DNA of 64,000 nucleotides, from the NCBI RefSeq assembly GCF_021213805.1, contig NZ_JAJQJI010000006.1, positions 62,001 through 126,000 on the forward strand, written 5' to 3'. Made by a program: the position numbers and the translations under genes. The notes beneath the pieces were generated by a model. That model ran no database searches. It worked only from the letters and a program-made list of their open reading frames with translations, and was not told the origin of the DNA. This DNA comes from Mycobacterium sp. MYCO198283. Its GTDB lineage: Bacteria; Actinomycetota; Actinomycetes; Mycobacteriales; Mycobacteriaceae. Positions 36,642 through 48,786 of this stretch are shown here, one piece after another (position 1 is the stretch's first letter; the number at the start of each line of letters is the position of its first letter).

Positions 36642-38834
36642 TCAGCTCCCGGCGGCCGCCTTGTACTCGCGGCGGCGCCGGTGCAGGATCGGCTCGGTGT
36701 AGCCGTTGGGCTGCTCGGTACCCGACAGGATCAGTTCCTGGGCGGCCTGGAACGCGATGCTGCGGTCCGGGTCGGTGGCCATCGGCTTGAAATCCGGATC
36801 CCGCTCGTTCTGCTTGTCGACGACCGCCGCCATCCGCTCGAGGCTGGCGCGCACGTCGTCGGGTGTGATCACGCCGTGGCGCAGCCAGTTGGCGAGCAGC
36901 TGGCTGGAGATGCGCAGTGTGGCGCGGTCCTCCATCAACGCGACGTTGTGGATGTCGGGCACCTTCGAGCAGCCGACGCCGGCGTCGATCCAGCGCACCA
37001 CGTAGCCGAGGATCGACTGGCAGTTGTTGTCGACCTCCTCGCGGATCTCGTCCGGCGCCCACGCCAGCTCCCCGGCCAGCGGGATGGTCAGCAGGTCGTC
37101 GAGGGACGCCCGCCGCCGGCCTGCCAGCTCGCGCTGCACCGCGAACACGTCGACCTGGTGGTAGTGCATCGCGTGCAGCGTCGCGGCGGTGGGCGACGGC
37201 ACCCACGCCGTGGTGGCGCCGGCCTTCGGCTGACCGATTTTCTGTTCGACCATGTCGGCCATCAGATCGGTCATCGCCCACATGCCCTTGCCGATCTGCG
37301 CGCGGCCCGACAACCCGGTCTCCAGGCCGATGTCGACGTTCTGGTCCTCGTAGGCCTTGATCCAGGGCTGGCTCTTCATGGCGCCCTTGCGGACCATCGG
37401 CCCGGCCTCCATGGAGGTGTGGATCTCGTCGCCGGTGCGGTCGAGGAAGCCGGTGTTGATGAACACCACGCGGTCGGCGGCGGCCTTGATGCACGCCTTG
37501 AGGTTCAGCGTGGTGCGCCGCTCCTCGTCCATGATGCCGACCTTGATGGTGGCCTGCGGCAGCCCGAGGACGTCCTCGACGCGGCTGAACAGCTCCGAAG
37601 TGAAGGCCACTTCGTCGGGCCCGTGCATCTTCGGTTTCACGATGTAGATCGAGCCGGTGCGGCTGTTGACCAGCGGCCCGTTGTCGTCGCCGGCCTTCAG
37701 GCCGTGGATGGCGATCAGGCTGGTGAACAGCGCGTCCTGGATGCCTTCGGGAACCTCGGTCTCTTCGCCGTCGGCCCCGGCGCTGAGAATCGCGTCGTTG
37801 GTCATCAGATGCCCGACGTTGCGGACGAACAGCAGGCTCCGCCCGGGAAGCGTCAGCTCCGAGCCGTCCGGAGCGGTGAAGACGCGGTCCTCGTTGAGCC
37901 GGCGCGTGAAGGTCTTGCCGCCCTTGGTCACCTCTTCGGTCAGGTCGCCGCGGTTGAGGCCGAGCCAGTTGCGGTAGCCGAGCACCTTGTCGTCGGCGTC
38001 GACCGCGGCCACCGAGTCCTCGAAGTCCATGATCGTGGTGACAGCGGACTCCAGCACGACGTCCTTGACGCCGGCGGCATCGGTCGAACCGATGGGGGAG
38101 TCGGGGTCGATGAGGATCTCGACGTGCAACCCGTTGTTGCGCAACAGGATCGACGTCGGCGACGACGCCTCGCCCAGATAGCCGGCGAATTGCGCCGGGT
38201 CGGCCAGGCCGACGGTGCCCTCGCCGAGGGAGACGACCAGCCGACCGTCTTCGACGGCGAAGCCGGTGGCGTCGGTGTAGGAGCCGCGCTCCAGCGGGGC
38301 GGTCTCGTCGAGGAAGCGCCGCGCGTAGGCGATCACCTTGTCGCCGCGAACCTTGTTGTAGCCCTCGCCCTTCTCCGCGCCGTTGTCCGCCGCGATGACG
38401 TCGGTGCCGTAGAGCGCGTCGTAGAGCGAGCCCCAGCGGGCGTTGGCGGCGTTGAGGGCGAAGCGGGCGTTGAGGATCGGCACCACCAGCTGCGGGCCGG
38501 CGGTCGAGGCGATCTCGGCGTCGACGCCTGCCGTGGTGACGGTGAAGTCCTCCGGCTCGGGCAGCAGATAGCCGATGTCGGTGAGGAACTGCTTGTACTC
38601 GGCCGGGTCGATGGTGCCCAGCCGCTGGCGGTGCCACCGGTCGATCTGGGCCTGCAGGTCGTCGCGGCGGGCCAAGAGCTCCGCGTTGCGCGGACCGAGG
38701 TCCGTCACCACCTTGTCGACCCCGGCCCAGAAGCTGTCGGCGTCGATGCCGGTGCCCGGCAGCGCCTCGTTGTTGATGAAGTCGTACAGCACGGGCGCGA
38801 CCCGCAGGTTCCCCACGGCAACGCGTTCGGTCAT
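36642..38834 (-). CDS. glcB: Malate synthase G
   Basis: A 730-residue enzyme condensing glyoxylate and acetyl-CoA to malate in the glyoxylate shunt. The full-length malate synthase G architecture is present, from [19 protein letters not shown] to the C-terminal plug. Catalytic segments include [36 protein letters not shown] (Mg2+/substrate acidic and arginine residues) and [20 protein letters not shown], which contains the conserved cysteine. The ATG at 38834 has AGGAGA upstream. It probably acts with GarA-regulated carbon flow, but no direct link is shown. Confidence 0.97.
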   Translation of the reverse strand: MTERVAVGNLRVAPVLYDFINNEALPGTGIDADSFWAGVDKVVTDLGPRNAELLARRDDLQAQIDRWHRQRLGTIDPAEYKQFLTDIGYLLPEPEDFTVTTAGVDAEIASTAGPQLVVPILNARFALNAANARWGSLYDALYGTDVIAADNGAEKGEGYNKVRGDKVIAYARRFLDETAPLERGSYTDATGFAVEDGRLVVSLGEGTVGLADPAQFAGYLGEASSPTSILLRNNGLHVEILIDPDSPIGSTDAAGVKDVVLESAVTTIMDFEDSVAAVDADDKVLGYRNWLGLNRGDLTEEVTKGGKTFTRRLNEDRVFTAPDGSELTLPGRSLLFVRNVGHLMTNDAILSAGADGEETEVPEGIQDALFTSLIAIHGLKAGDDNGPLVNSRTGSIYIVKPKMHGPDEVAFTSELFSRVEDVLGLPQATIKVGIMDEERRTTLNLKACIKAAADRVVFINTGFLDRTGDEIHTSMEAGPMVRKGAMKSQPWIKAYEDQNVDIGLETGLSGRAQIGKGMWAMTDLMADMVEQKIGQPKAGATTAWVPSPTAATLHAMHYHQVDVFAVQRELAGRRRASLDDLLTIPLAGELAWAPDEIREEVDNNCQSILGYVVRWIDAGVGCSKVPDIHNVALMEDRATLRISSQLLANWLRHGVITPDDVRASLERMAAVVDKQNERDPDFKPMATDPDRSIAFQAAQELILSGTEQPNGYTEPILHRRRREYKAAAGS

Positions 38835-38869
38835 CAGTCGTCTCCTTCTCACACCGGCGTTGGGCTACT

Positions 38870-38883
38870 TTACCCGCCGGTAA
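38870..38883. promoter_or_regulatory. Small dyad in the glcB promoter region
   Basis: TTACC-CGCC-GGTAA is a perfect 5-bp inverted repeat with a 4-bp spacer, in the 55-bp gap between the glycosylase-like gene and glcB. On the minus strand it overlaps TAAAGT, a plausible -10 for glcB. It is an operator candidate only. Confidence 0.35.
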
Positions 38884-38889
38884 CTTCGC

Positions 38890-39747
38890 TCAGGCGGCTG
38901 CGTCGAGCAGCCGATGGCATCGGTCCAGCAACCGCGCCCGCAGCGGCACCGCCCGTTCAGCGATTATCCGCTGCGCGCGGACGTACTCGCGCCGGCCCCG
39001 GGCCGTCTCGATGGCGATGGGCGCGAACCCGTATCCCGTCAGGTCGTACGGGCTGGCGCGCATGTCGAGCACCCGGGCGTCGGCGGCGAGCGCGAAACAG
39101 TCGAGCAGCAGCTCGGCGTCGATCAGCGGGCCCAGCTTGTAGCAGTGCTTGTAGAGGTCCATCGCGGCGTGCAGACACCCGGGCTGCTCGGTCGCGAGCT
39201 GGCGCTCCCGGCTCAGCGACTCCTCGTTGCGCGCCGCGGCGGCGGGGGTGAAGAACCGGTAGGCGTCGAAGTGGCAGCAGCGCAGCGGCATCGACTCGAC
39301 CACGGCGTCGGTGCCCGCGCCGCCCAACCGCAGCGGCACCCGGTCGTGACGGACCGCCGACGTGCGGTACACCATCGCCCACTCGTGCAGCCCGAAGCAG
39401 GTGAGCCGCGCCGGGCGCGACGCGGTGGCGGCGAGCAGGTCGGCGACAAACGCCACGGTGCCGGCGCGGGAGCGCAGGTACGTCGTGGACACCGTCACGC
39501 CGGCCGGATGTTCGCGGTACCCGCTGCGGGACAGGAAGCGCCGCGCCGGCGGGCCGGCCAGCACCGTGCCGTATCCCGGTTGCCAGCGGCGCAGCGCGCC
39601 GGGCCGCAGGCTGTAGTAGGTGAACAGGAAGTCCCACACCGGGTGCGGCCCGGCGCCGGTCAGCGGTGCCACGAGCGCATCGGCCCGGCTGCGGTGGCGC
39701 TGGTCGCGGACTGTCCACTCCGCGGCGTCGAGCACCTCCTCAGACAC
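38890..39747 (-). CDS. Putative 3-methyladenine DNA glycosylase-like protein
   Basis: A 285-residue protein. The segments HPVWDFLFTYYSLRPGALRRW, GLHEWAMVYR and YKHCYKLGPLIDAELLLDCF recur in an actinobacterial family usually annotated as 3-methyladenine DNA glycosylase. I see no helix-hairpin-helix or other recognised glycosylase active site, so the enzymatic name is weak. The GTG at 39747 overlaps the CNNM gene by 8 bp, so it is likely co-expressed. It lies where PE genes sit in M. tuberculosis. Confidence 0.75.
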   Translation of the reverse strand: MSEEVLDAAEWTVRDQRHRSRADALVAPLTGAGPHPVWDFLFTYYSLRPGALRRWQPGYGTVLAGPPARRFLSRSGYREHPAGVTVSTTYLRSRAGTVAFVADLLAATASRPARLTCFGLHEWAMVYRTSAVRHDRVPLRLGGAGTDAVVESMPLRCCHFDAYRFFTPAAAARNEESLSRERQLATEQPGCLHAAMDLYKHCYKLGPLIDAELLLDCFALAADARVLDMRASPYDLTGYGFAPIAIETARGRREYVRAQRIIAERAVPLRARLLDRCHRLLDAAA

Positions 39748-40795
39748 GGTGGGTGCCGTCGCGGACGGTGCCCACGAGATCCTCGACCAGATCCTCCAGG
39801 GCCACCATGGCCACCACCTGCCCGTCGGGAGCGGTGACGAGCGCCAGATGGGAGTTGTTGCGCCGCAGCCGCGACAGCGCGTCGGGCAGGGCCAGCGTGG
39901 GCGGCACGGTGGGCAGCGGGCGCACCAGGTCGGCGTCGACGACGGCGTCCGGGTCGTCGACCAGCGACAGCACGTCCTTGATGTGGACGTAGCCGGTGAA
40001 GCGCTTGTCGGCGTCGACGACCGGGAACCGCGAATAGCCGGTTTCGCTGAGCGCGGTGACCAGCTCGGCCACCCGCGGCCCGGCGCCGTCGGCCGCACCC
40101 GGGACGGTGCGGATCCGGTCGACCGGCACCGCGATGTCGGCGACCACCCGGTTGCGGATCTGCAGCGCACGGGTGAGCCGGGTGTGTTCCTCGCGATCGA
40201 GCAGGCCCTCCGACACGGACTCGGCGATCATCTCCGACAGCTGGACGCTCGACACCGTCACGTCCAGCTCGTCGCGCACCTGGACCCCGACGGCGCGCAG
40301 GCTGATGTTCGCCATCCAGTTGTAGAAGGCGATGAAGGGTCGCGCCACCCGCAGCCACACCAGGTAGATCGGGATGAGCAGCATGGCCGCCGACTCCGGG
40401 CCGGCGATCGCGATGTTCTTCGGCACCATCTCGCCGAGCAGCACGTGCAGCGTCACCACGACGGCCAGCGCGATGACGAACGACACGGTGTGCAGCACCG
40501 CGTCGGGCACCCCGAGCACGCCGAACGGCTTCTCCAGCAGGTGCGCCACCGCCGGCTCGCCGACGCGGCCCAGCAGGATCGAGCACAGGGTGATCCCGAG
40601 CTGCGCGCCGGCCAGCATCAACGACAGGTGCTCGCCGGCCCGGATCACCGTGACCGCGCGGCGCTTGCCCTGTTCGGCCAGCGCCTCCAGGCGGTCGCGG
40701 CGGGCCGAGATCAGCGCGAACTCGCTGCCGACGAAGAAGGCGTTGGCCGCGAGCAGGAATACGGTCAGCAGCACGCCGAAGATGTCGCCGCTCAC
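39740..40795 (-). CDS. CNNM/CorC-type membrane protein with CBS domains (Rv1841c-like)
   Basis: A 351-residue protein with an N-terminal DUF21 (CNNM) membrane domain of four helices (residues 1-190), including [28 protein letters not shown], followed by a CBS-domain pair (approximately 210-350). No CorC_HlyC C-terminal domain is seen. CNNM proteins have been linked to Mg2+ or Co2+ transport, but substrate is not shown here. It overlaps the neighbouring paralogue by 4 bp, and the two may form one complex. Confidence 0.9.
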   Translation of the reverse strand: MSGDIFGVLLTVFLLAANAFFVGSEFALISARRDRLEALAEQGKRRAVTVIRAGEHLSLMLAGAQLGITLCSILLGRVGEPAVAHLLEKPFGVLGVPDAVLHTVSFVIALAVVVTLHVLLGEMVPKNIAIAGPESAAMLLIPIYLVWLRVARPFIAFYNWMANISLRAVGVQVRDELDVTVSSVQLSEMIAESVSEGLLDREEHTRLTRALQIRNRVVADIAVPVDRIRTVPGAADGAGPRVAELVTALSETGYSRFPVVDADKRFTGYVHIKDVLSLVDDPDAVVDADLVRPLPTVPPTLALPDALSRLRRNNSHLALVTAPDGQVVAMVALEDLVEDLVGTVRDGTHRV

Positions 40796-42165
40796 CGCTT
40801 ATCACCCGGGTCGGGCTGGGTGCGGGCGCCGGTGAGCTGGGTGAGGTCCAGTAGGTCGATGCGGCGGCCGTCCATCCGGGCGACGCGGGCCTGCCAGCGC
40901 ACCGGATCGTCTTCGAGCAGGCCGTCGGGGTCGAAGGCGATCAGCTCGACCGTCTCCCCGGTGCGCGGGATGTGGCCGAGCTCTTGGAGCACCAGCCCGC
41001 CGATGGTGTCGTATTCGCCCTCCGGCGCGCGGTAGCCGGTCGCGGCCGCCACCTCGTCGATGCGCAGCAGGCCCGACACGCGCCAGCTGTCGCCGGCGGC
41101 GACCACGTCGGGCGTGAGCTCGTCGTGTTCGTCGCGGACGTCGCCGACGATCTCCTCGATGAGGTCCTCGACGGTCACCATGCCCGCGGTGCCGCCGTAC
41201 TCGTCGGCGACCAGCGCGGTCTGCAGGCCGTTGGCGCGGATCTGGCTCATCACCGCGTCGCCGTCGAGGGTGGACGGCACGACGGCCACGGTCTGCGCGA
41301 GCCGGTCCAGCGTGGTGTTCGCCCGCTGGTCCGGGGGTATCTCGAAAACCTGCTTGACGTGCACGATGCCGACCGTCTCGTCCAGGTCGCCCCGCACGAT
41401 CGGGAAGCGGGAGTGCCCGGTCTCCATCGCCTTGGCGATCAGGTCGGCCACGGTGTCGTCGCTCTGCAGCGCCTCGATCTTCGAGCGCGGGGTCATCAGC
41501 TCCTCGGCGGTCAGCGTGCCGAACTGCAGTGAGCGGTCGACCAGCGTCGCGGTCACCGGGTCCAGGGCGCCGTGGCGGGCCGAGTTGCGCACCAGCGACA
41601 GCAGTTCCTGCGGCGAGCGGGCGGAGCGCAGCTCGTCGGCGGGCTCGATGCCGAACCGCCGCAGCACCCAGTTGGCGGTGCCGTTGGTCAGCGAGATCAG
41701 CGGGCGCGCGACCATCGAGAACAGCAGCTGCGGGCCGGCCACCGCCCGGGCGGTCGGAGCCGGGTGCGCCACCGCGAGGTTCTTCGGCACCAGTTCGCCG
41801 TACACCATGGACAGCGACGTGGCGATCAGCAGCGACAACGCCAGCGCGACGCCCTCGACCCAGTGCGGCGGCAGGTGCAGGGCGGTGAGGCCGGGCGCGA
41901 GCAGCCGGGCGACCAGCGGTTCGGCCAGGTAGCCGGTGGCCAGCGTGGTGATCGAGATGCCGATCTGGGCGCCCGACAATTGGAAGGACAGCGTGTGGTG
42001 GGCGCGGCGCACCAGCTTGTCGCGGCGGCCGCCGTCGCGCGCGTTGGACTCGACGGTGCTGCGCTCGAGCGCGGTCAGGGAGAACTCCGCCGCAACGAAC
42101 ACCGCCGTGCCGAAGGTGAGGACGACGAAGCCGAGGATGCCCAGGACGGTGGTCAGCACGCTCAT
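40792..42165 (-). CDS. CNNM/CorC-type membrane protein with CBS and CorC_HlyC domains (Rv1842c-like)
   Basis: A 457-residue full-length CNNM protein with the DUF21 domain (residues 1-200, beginning [29 protein letters not shown]), a CBS pair (220-340) and the C-terminal CorC_HlyC domain (residues 350-440; [16 protein letters not shown]). Together with the adjacent shorter paralogue it probably affects divalent-cation homeostasis. The ATG at 42165 was chosen; a longer in-frame extension to 42432 would run into guaB1. Confidence 0.92.
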   Translation of the reverse strand: MSVLTTVLGILGFVVLTFGTAVFVAAEFSLTALERSTVESNARDGGRRDKLVRRAHHTLSFQLSGAQIGISITTLATGYLAEPLVARLLAPGLTALHLPPHWVEGVALALSLLIATSLSMVYGELVPKNLAVAHPAPTARAVAGPQLLFSMVARPLISLTNGTANWVLRRFGIEPADELRSARSPQELLSLVRNSARHGALDPVTATLVDRSLQFGTLTAEELMTPRSKIEALQSDDTVADLIAKAMETGHSRFPIVRGDLDETVGIVHVKQVFEIPPDQRANTTLDRLAQTVAVVPSTLDGDAVMSQIRANGLQTALVADEYGGTAGMVTVEDLIEEIVGDVRDEHDELTPDVVAAGDSWRVSGLLRIDEVAAATGYRAPEGEYDTIGGLVLQELGHIPRTGETVELIAFDPDGLLEDDPVRWQARVARMDGRRIDLLDLTQLTGARTQPDPGDKR

Positions 42166-42274
42166 CGCGGTGTCACCGGACTGGCGGCCCCGACGGGTGC
42201 CTGCGGCACGAAGACCCTTTCCTCGGTGGGCGCGGTCGGGCCCATGGTAGCCGCTGCCGGCCGGGCCAACCGCC

Positions 42275-45210
<2,936 letters not shown>

Positions 45211-45269
45211 GGAACGCCTCTCAGTTGCGGTGGTGCGCGCGATCGCCGTCGATGCGTGCGGAACGGGGT

Positions 45270-46190
45270 TCAGCCGAGGAACAGCCGCTGCATCTCGGTC
45301 AGCCACGGCACGGCCAGCGCGATCGTGGGGACGACGAGCACGGCGGCGGCGGTGGCGTAGGCGGCCGCGGCGAGCAGCACGCTGTTTCCCCGCCCGCCGA
45401 GCCGGCGCACCCGCACCACGGTGCTCGTCCCGCCGGCGGCCAGCGCACCCTTCGGGGTGTGGCTGCCGGCGCACGCCACCAGGGCGCGTGCCAGCGGGGT
45501 GCGCCCGGCGGCGCGAACGCCGGCGTCGTCGGCCAGCAGCTCCACCAGCAGCCGCACGGCGCTCAGCGCGCTGGCGCTTCGGACGAACCGCGGGAAGGCG
45601 GCGTGGACGGCGGTGAACGCTTCGAGCACCAGGTCGTGGCGGGCGCGCAGGTGTGCGCGCTCGTGGCTGAGCAGGGCGGTGATCTCGCGGTCGGTGAGCG
45701 CGTCGAGCGCACCCTCGCTGACGACGACGCGGCTGCGCACGCCGGGCAGGCAGTAGGCGAGCGGCTGCGCCACGCCGAGGATGCGCAGGTCCGCCGAGGG
45801 CCGGTCGCCCACCAGGTCGATCACCATGCGGTGGCGGGCGCGGCGGCGGCGGGTGGCGACGGCCACGCGCAGCACCGACACCATCAGCCGGGCGCCGACG
45901 AGCAGCGTGGCAGCCAGCACGCCGACGTAGAGCACCCACAGCGGCCCGCCGAGCGCGTCGATCTCGCTGGTGATGGTGGCGGTGGGCCGGCCGTCGGGGC
46001 CGGGCGCGAAGAGCCGGCTCGCGATGGCGATCCCCGCGGAGAACGCCGACAGCACGGCGGCGACGGCGATGGCCTGCCACAGCACCAGCGCGGCGCGGGG
46101 TGCCCGCAGCGGCCACCCGGCCCGTGCGAGCAGCGCCGGAACGGGCCCCACGAGAAGCAACGCCAGGAGGGCGAACGCCAGCGCGGACAC
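45270..46190 (-). CDS. blaR: M56-family membrane metallopeptidase BlaR-like (Rv1845c-like)
   Basis: A 306-residue membrane protein with four or so transmembrane segments and the zinc site SHERAHLRARHD (HExxH variant HERAH) near residue 183. The distal acidic ligand is probably in ELLADDAGVRAA. It lacks the penicillin-binding sensor domain of staphylococcal BlaR1, as usual for the mycobacterial protein, which is proposed to inactivate BlaI upon beta-lactam or respiratory stress. The GTG at 46190 (SALAFALLALL) was preferred over one at 46196; the distance to GAGGGA supports either. It follows blaI by 14 bp. Confidence 0.88.
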   Translation of the reverse strand: MSALAFALLALLLVGPVPALLARAGWPLRAPRAALVLWQAIAVAAVLSAFSAGIAIASRLFAPGPDGRPTATITSEIDALGGPLWVLYVGVLAATLLVGARLMVSVLRVAVATRRRRARHRMVIDLVGDRPSADLRILGVAQPLAYCLPGVRSRVVVSEGALDALTDREITALLSHERAHLRARHDLVLEAFTAVHAAFPRFVRSASALSAVRLLVELLADDAGVRAAGRTPLARALVACAGSHTPKGALAAGGTSTVVRVRRLGGRGNSVLLAAAAYATAAAVLVVPTIALAVPWLTEMQRLFLG

Positions 46191-46204
46191 CCTCACAGTG
46201 TCCC

Positions 46205-46621
46205 TCAGTCGGTGCCCACCGTGCCACCGGGTGGCGCGGTGCGGTGTTTCGCCTCCAGATCGGCCAGTGCGCGGCGCAGCGCGTCGGCTTCGTCGGCGCC
46301 GACGCGCTCGACGAAGTGCACGAGCGCCGCCTCCCGGCCGCCGGAGTCCTCGGCCTGTTCGAGCGCGTCCACCATGAGCCCGGCGACCAGCTCGTCGCGG
46401 CCGTGGCGCGGGGCGTACCGGTGGGCGCGGTCGTCGCGATGCTGCACCACCAGGTCTTTCTTGGCGAGCCGCTGCAGCACCGTCATCACGGTGGTGTAGG
46501 CGAGGTCGCGCCGTTCGGAGAGCGCCTCGTGCACCTGACGGACGGTCTGCGGCTCCGGCGCCGACCACAGCTGGTCCATGACCGCGCGTTCGAGTTCGCC
46601 TAACCGGGCCACTTTCGCCAC
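46205..46621 (-). CDS. blaI: BlaI-family transcriptional repressor
   Basis: A 138-residue winged-helix repressor. The DNA-binding part (TRLGELE-type start: ARLGELERAVMDQLW, TVRQVHEALSERRDLAYTTV, then LQRLAKKDLVVQHRDDRAHRY) and the helical dimerisation domain are complete. In M. tuberculosis BlaI represses blaC, its own operon and some respiratory genes until inactivated. The GTG at 46621 was chosen because the residues from VAKVARLGELERAVM match mycobacterial BlaI starts; the in-frame extension upstream lacks support. Confidence 0.95.
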   Translation of the reverse strand: MAKVARLGELERAVMDQLWSAPEPQTVRQVHEALSERRDLAYTTVMTVLQRLAKKDLVVQHRDDRAHRYAPRHGRDELVAGLMVDALEQAEDSGGREAALVHFVERVGADEADALRRALADLEAKHRTAPPGGTVGTD

Positions 46622-46665
46622 GCTCCGTTCTTCTCCACAGCGGTTCGGCCAGCGTACTCCTGCGG

Positions 46666-46682
46666 TACTACCGCGCGTCGTA
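46666..46682. promoter_or_regulatory. Candidate BlaI operator
   Basis: TACTAC-CGCGC-GTCGTA is a 17-bp inverted repeat with one mismatch (GTAGTA expected). It lies 45 bp upstream of the blaI start, in the 214-bp gap shared with the divergent FhuF-like gene. BlaI and CopY repressors recognise TAC..GTA dyads, so autoregulation is likely but inferred. Confidence 0.5.
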
Positions 46683-46799
46683 TCCAGCGCCCGCCGCACG
46701 CGCGGCGGGGCCGTCGCCGGATCTCCCCGCTGTTCAGCGCGCCGCCGCGGCGGCGTTGTGAGTCCGCTCACAGCCAATCGCCTCCCTCTTTCGTGCCTT

Positions 46800-46818
46800 T
46801 ATAGTAAGGCTTACCTAA
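46800..46818 (+). promoter_or_regulatory. IdeR-type iron box ahead of the FhuF-like gene
   Basis: TATAGTAAGGCTTACCTAA matches 14 of 19 positions of the IdeR consensus. The right half is CTTACCTAA (8 of 9). It overlaps a TATAGT -10 (46800-46805) and ends 17 bp before the ATG at 46836, so iron-dependent repression is expected. Confidence 0.8.
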
Positions 46819-46835
46819 CTTACCGGAGGCGGCCC

Positions 46836-47555
46836 ATGACCATCGTGATCGACGACCCGTTGATCGCCGGGATGACCATCCGGCGTCCACTGCCCCTGCA
46901 CGCGTCGAGCCGCCGGTTGCGCGAGCTGTATCCGGAGAGCCCGCGGGTGTCCGGTGTAGCGGTGATGTCCGACGTCTCCCGCCGGCGGTGGTGGCCGCTG
47001 GCCGACGCCGTCACGGGGGAGCGGCTGCAGACCATGTTCGACGCCCAGCGCCGCGACGTCGGCCCCCCGACGGCCGCCCGCCAGCTGGCCGCCACGCTCG
47101 CGCACGTGGTCGTCGGCCGTGTCGTCGCGCTGGTGGCGCTCGAAGCTCGCGCGTGGGATCCCGGACTGGAGAACCTGTGGGTGCACGTCGACTCCGACGG
47201 CGTAATCGACTGGGTCGGCGTGGTCGACCCGACCGTGCGGATGCTCGACGACGACCCCTACGACGGCGACGCGCGGGTGGTGCGGCTACCCGGTGAGGCG
47301 GCGCTCGCCACCTGGACCGCCCACCGCTGCCACCGCACCCTGACGCCGCTGTTCACCGAGCTGCACCGCGTCAGCGGTGGCGCGATGCCGGTCGCGACGA
47401 TGTGGCGGATCGTCGGGTCGGCGGTCGTCGGCGCCGCCACCCACGTCCCGCTGCTCGCCGGCAGCGGCAGGGCCGCCGGGGAACGCCGCGGCCAGGCGGT
47501 GCTGGACGCCTTCGTGAGCTTCGGGCTGCCCGTGCGGAAGGGCTTGCTTAATTAG
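46836..47555 (+). CDS. FhuF-like siderophore iron reductase/transporter-domain protein
   Basis: A 239-residue protein with the FhuF-like pattern: a conserved N-terminal basic segment, SRRRWWPLADAV near 48-60, and GAMPVATMWRIVGSAVVGAATHV near 180-200. Classical FhuF proteins have a C-terminal cysteine cluster for a [2Fe-2S] centre. None is present here; the only cysteine is in RCHRTL, so redox activity is uncertain. ATG at 46836, with ACCGGAGG upstream. The iron box and the next-door iron-linked sRNA support a role in iron release from siderophores. Confidence 0.8.
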   Translation: MTIVIDDPLIAGMTIRRPLPLHASSRRLRELYPESPRVSGVAVMSDVSRRRWWPLADAVTGERLQTMFDAQRRDVGPPTAARQLAATLAHVVVGRVVALVALEARAWDPGLENLWVHVDSDGVIDWVGVVDPTVRMLDDDPYDGDARVVRLPGEAALATWTAHRCHRTLTPLFTELHRVSGGAMPVATMWRIVGSAVVGAATHVPLLAGSGRAAGERRGQAVLDAFVSFGLPVRKGLLN

Positions 47556-47570
47556 GGCAGCCTTGCCTAT
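47552..47570 (+). promoter_or_regulatory. IdeR-type iron box of the MrsI-like small RNA
   Basis: TTAGGGCAGCCTTGCCTAT overlaps the stop codon of the FhuF-like gene. It matches 14 of 19 positions of the IdeR consensus, with strong outer arms TTAGG and CCTA. A -10-like TATTCT (47568-47573) overlaps its right end, predicting transcription start near 47580. This is the typical repressor placement. Confidence 0.75.
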
Positions 47571-47579
47571 TCTTTCGGT

Positions 47580-47680
47580 GTTCGAGCGTGCGGACTGAGC
47601 CGGTGTCCTGAGGGCTGCAGCGACCCCCGGTCCCCTCGAACGGCGGGGCCCCGGGATCCCCCGGGGCCCCGCCGCCAGCT
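47580..47680 (+). ncRNA. mrsI: Iron-regulated small RNA, likely MrsI
   Basis: No ORF lies here. An iron box and a -10 precede position 47580, and a GC hairpin ends the segment, giving an RNA of about 95 nt. The predicted 5' end GUUCGAG (47580-47586) pairs perfectly with CUCGAAC (47635-47641), closing a 5' domain, and is followed by the terminator stem. In M. tuberculosis the IdeR-controlled sRNA MrsI lies in the same gap, between blaI and Rv1847. It base-pairs with mRNAs of non-essential iron-storing or iron-using proteins in iron shortage. Identity is inferred from position, size, iron box and fold. Ends are approximate. Confidence 0.72.
47641..47674 (+). terminator. Strong GC hairpin terminating the MrsI-like RNA
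   Basis: Perfect 15-bp stem CGGCGGGGCCCCGGG (47641-47655)/CCCGGGGCCCCGCCG (47660-47674) with the loop ATCC. No U-tract follows, as is common for mycobacterial terminators. It would isolate the downstream thioesterase-urease operon from the iron-regulated promoters. Confidence 0.8.
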
Positions 47681-47693
47681 CCGGGGCCGGCGA

Positions 47694-48104
47694 GTGGACA
47701 CTCAGCAGGTGACCGAAACGCCCGACTACGAAGCGCCGTTCGATGCCCAGCTCGGGCTCACCTACACCGAGGTGACCCCCGACGGCGTCAAGGCCCACCT
47801 CACCGTCGCGCCGAAGTTGTTGCAGCCGTTCGGGATCGTCCACGGCGGCGTGTACTGCTCGATGATCGAGTCCATGGCGAGCGTGTCGGCCCACACCTGG
47901 CTCGCCGAACACGGCGGCGGCAACGTGGTCGGGGTCAACAACAACACCGACTTCCTGCGCGCCATCTCCGAGGGCACCGTGTACGGCGCTTCCACGCCGC
48001 TGCACCGGGGCCGTCGACAACAGCTGTGGCAGGTGGTGATCACCGACGAGCGGGACCGGGTGATCGCCCGCGGGCAGGTCCGCCTGCAGAACCTGCAGAC
48101 GTAG
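47694..48104 (+). CDS. Hotdog-fold thioesterase (PaaI-like, Rv1847-like)
   Basis: A 136-residue single hotdog domain. The signature [14 protein letters not shown] carries the probable catalytic glutamate, and [13 protein letters not shown] and [22 protein letters not shown]-type strands complete the fold (split here: [15 protein letters not shown]). It should hydrolyse an acyl-CoA thioester. Start uncertain: a GTG at 47694 or at 47709, the latter giving [16 protein letters not shown]. It is the first gene before the urease operon. Confidence 0.88.
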   Translation: MDTQQVTETPDYEAPFDAQLGLTYTEVTPDGVKAHLTVAPKLLQPFGIVHGGVYCSMIESMASVSAHTWLAEHGGGNVVGVNNNTDFLRAISEGTVYGASTPLHRGRRQQLWQVVITDERDRVIARGQVRLQNLQT

Positions 48105-48151
48105 TTCGGGAGTCCTGCCGACCGCGGGCCGCCGTGGCAGGATCGCTCGCT

Positions 48152-48454
48152 ATGCGCCTGACACCGCATGAGCAGGATCGGCTGCTCATCTCCTATGCGG
48201 CCGAGTTGGCCCGCCGCCGCCGGGCGCGGGGCCTGCAGCTCAACCATCCCGAGGCCGTCGCCGTCATCACCGACCACCTGCTCGAGGGCGCCCGCGACGG
48301 CCGCACGGTGGCCGAGTTGATGGTCAGCGGGCGCGAGGTGCTCAGCCGCGACGACGTGATGGCCGGCGTGCCCGAGATGCTGCCCGACGTCCAGGTCGAG
48401 GCCACCTTCCCGGACGGCACCAAGCTGGTGACCGTGCACCACCCGATCGGATGA
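48152..48454 (+). CDS. ureA: Urease gamma subunit
   Basis: A 100-residue UreA with the typical start [20 protein letters not shown] and the conserved [16 protein letters not shown]. Part of the UreABC enzyme that hydrolyses urea to ammonia and carbamate. Its stop overlaps ureB by 4 bp. Confidence 0.97.
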   Translation: MRLTPHEQDRLLISYAAELARRRRARGLQLNHPEAVAVITDHLLEGARDGRTVAELMVSGREVLSRDDVMAGVPEMLPDVQVEATFPDGTKLVTVHHPIG

Positions 48455-48786
48455 GCGAGCCACCGACGGCCGACGGCGTGATCCCCGGCGAGATCCGGTT
48501 CGGCGACGGCGACATCGAGTTCAACGCGGGCGCCGACGCGGTGACGCTGCACGTCGTCAACGACGGCGACCGGCCGGTGCAGGTGGGCAGCCACGTGCAC
48601 TTCCCGCAGGCCAACGCCGCGCTGTCCTTCGACCGCGACGCCGCCCGTGGCCGCCGGCTCGACATCCCGGCCGGCACCGCCGTTCGTTTCGAACCCGGTG
48701 TGGCACATCAGGTTTCGCTGGTCCCGCTGCGGGGATCGCGTGAGGTCTACGGCATCAGCCGCGACGCCCCGGGCCGGCTGCGGTGA
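48451..48786 (+). CDS. ureB: Urease beta subunit
   Basis: A 111-residue UreB, with the diagnostic [35 protein letters not shown] and GTAVRFEPG stretches. It overlaps ureA and ureC by 4 bp each, supporting coupled translation of the three structural subunits. Confidence 0.97.
   Translation: MSEPPTADGVIPGEIRFGDGDIEFNAGADAVTLHVVNDGDRPVQVGSHVHFPQANAALSFDRDAARGRRLDIPAGTAVRFEPGVAHQVSLVPLRGSREVYGISRDAPGRLR

Noticed and set aside
47641-47674. Hairpin as part of a longer leader controlling the urease operon
   Set aside because: The stem is long and GC-only and ends a segment with its own iron-responsive promoter, so a terminator of the small RNA is the simpler reading. Read-through attenuation was not excluded.
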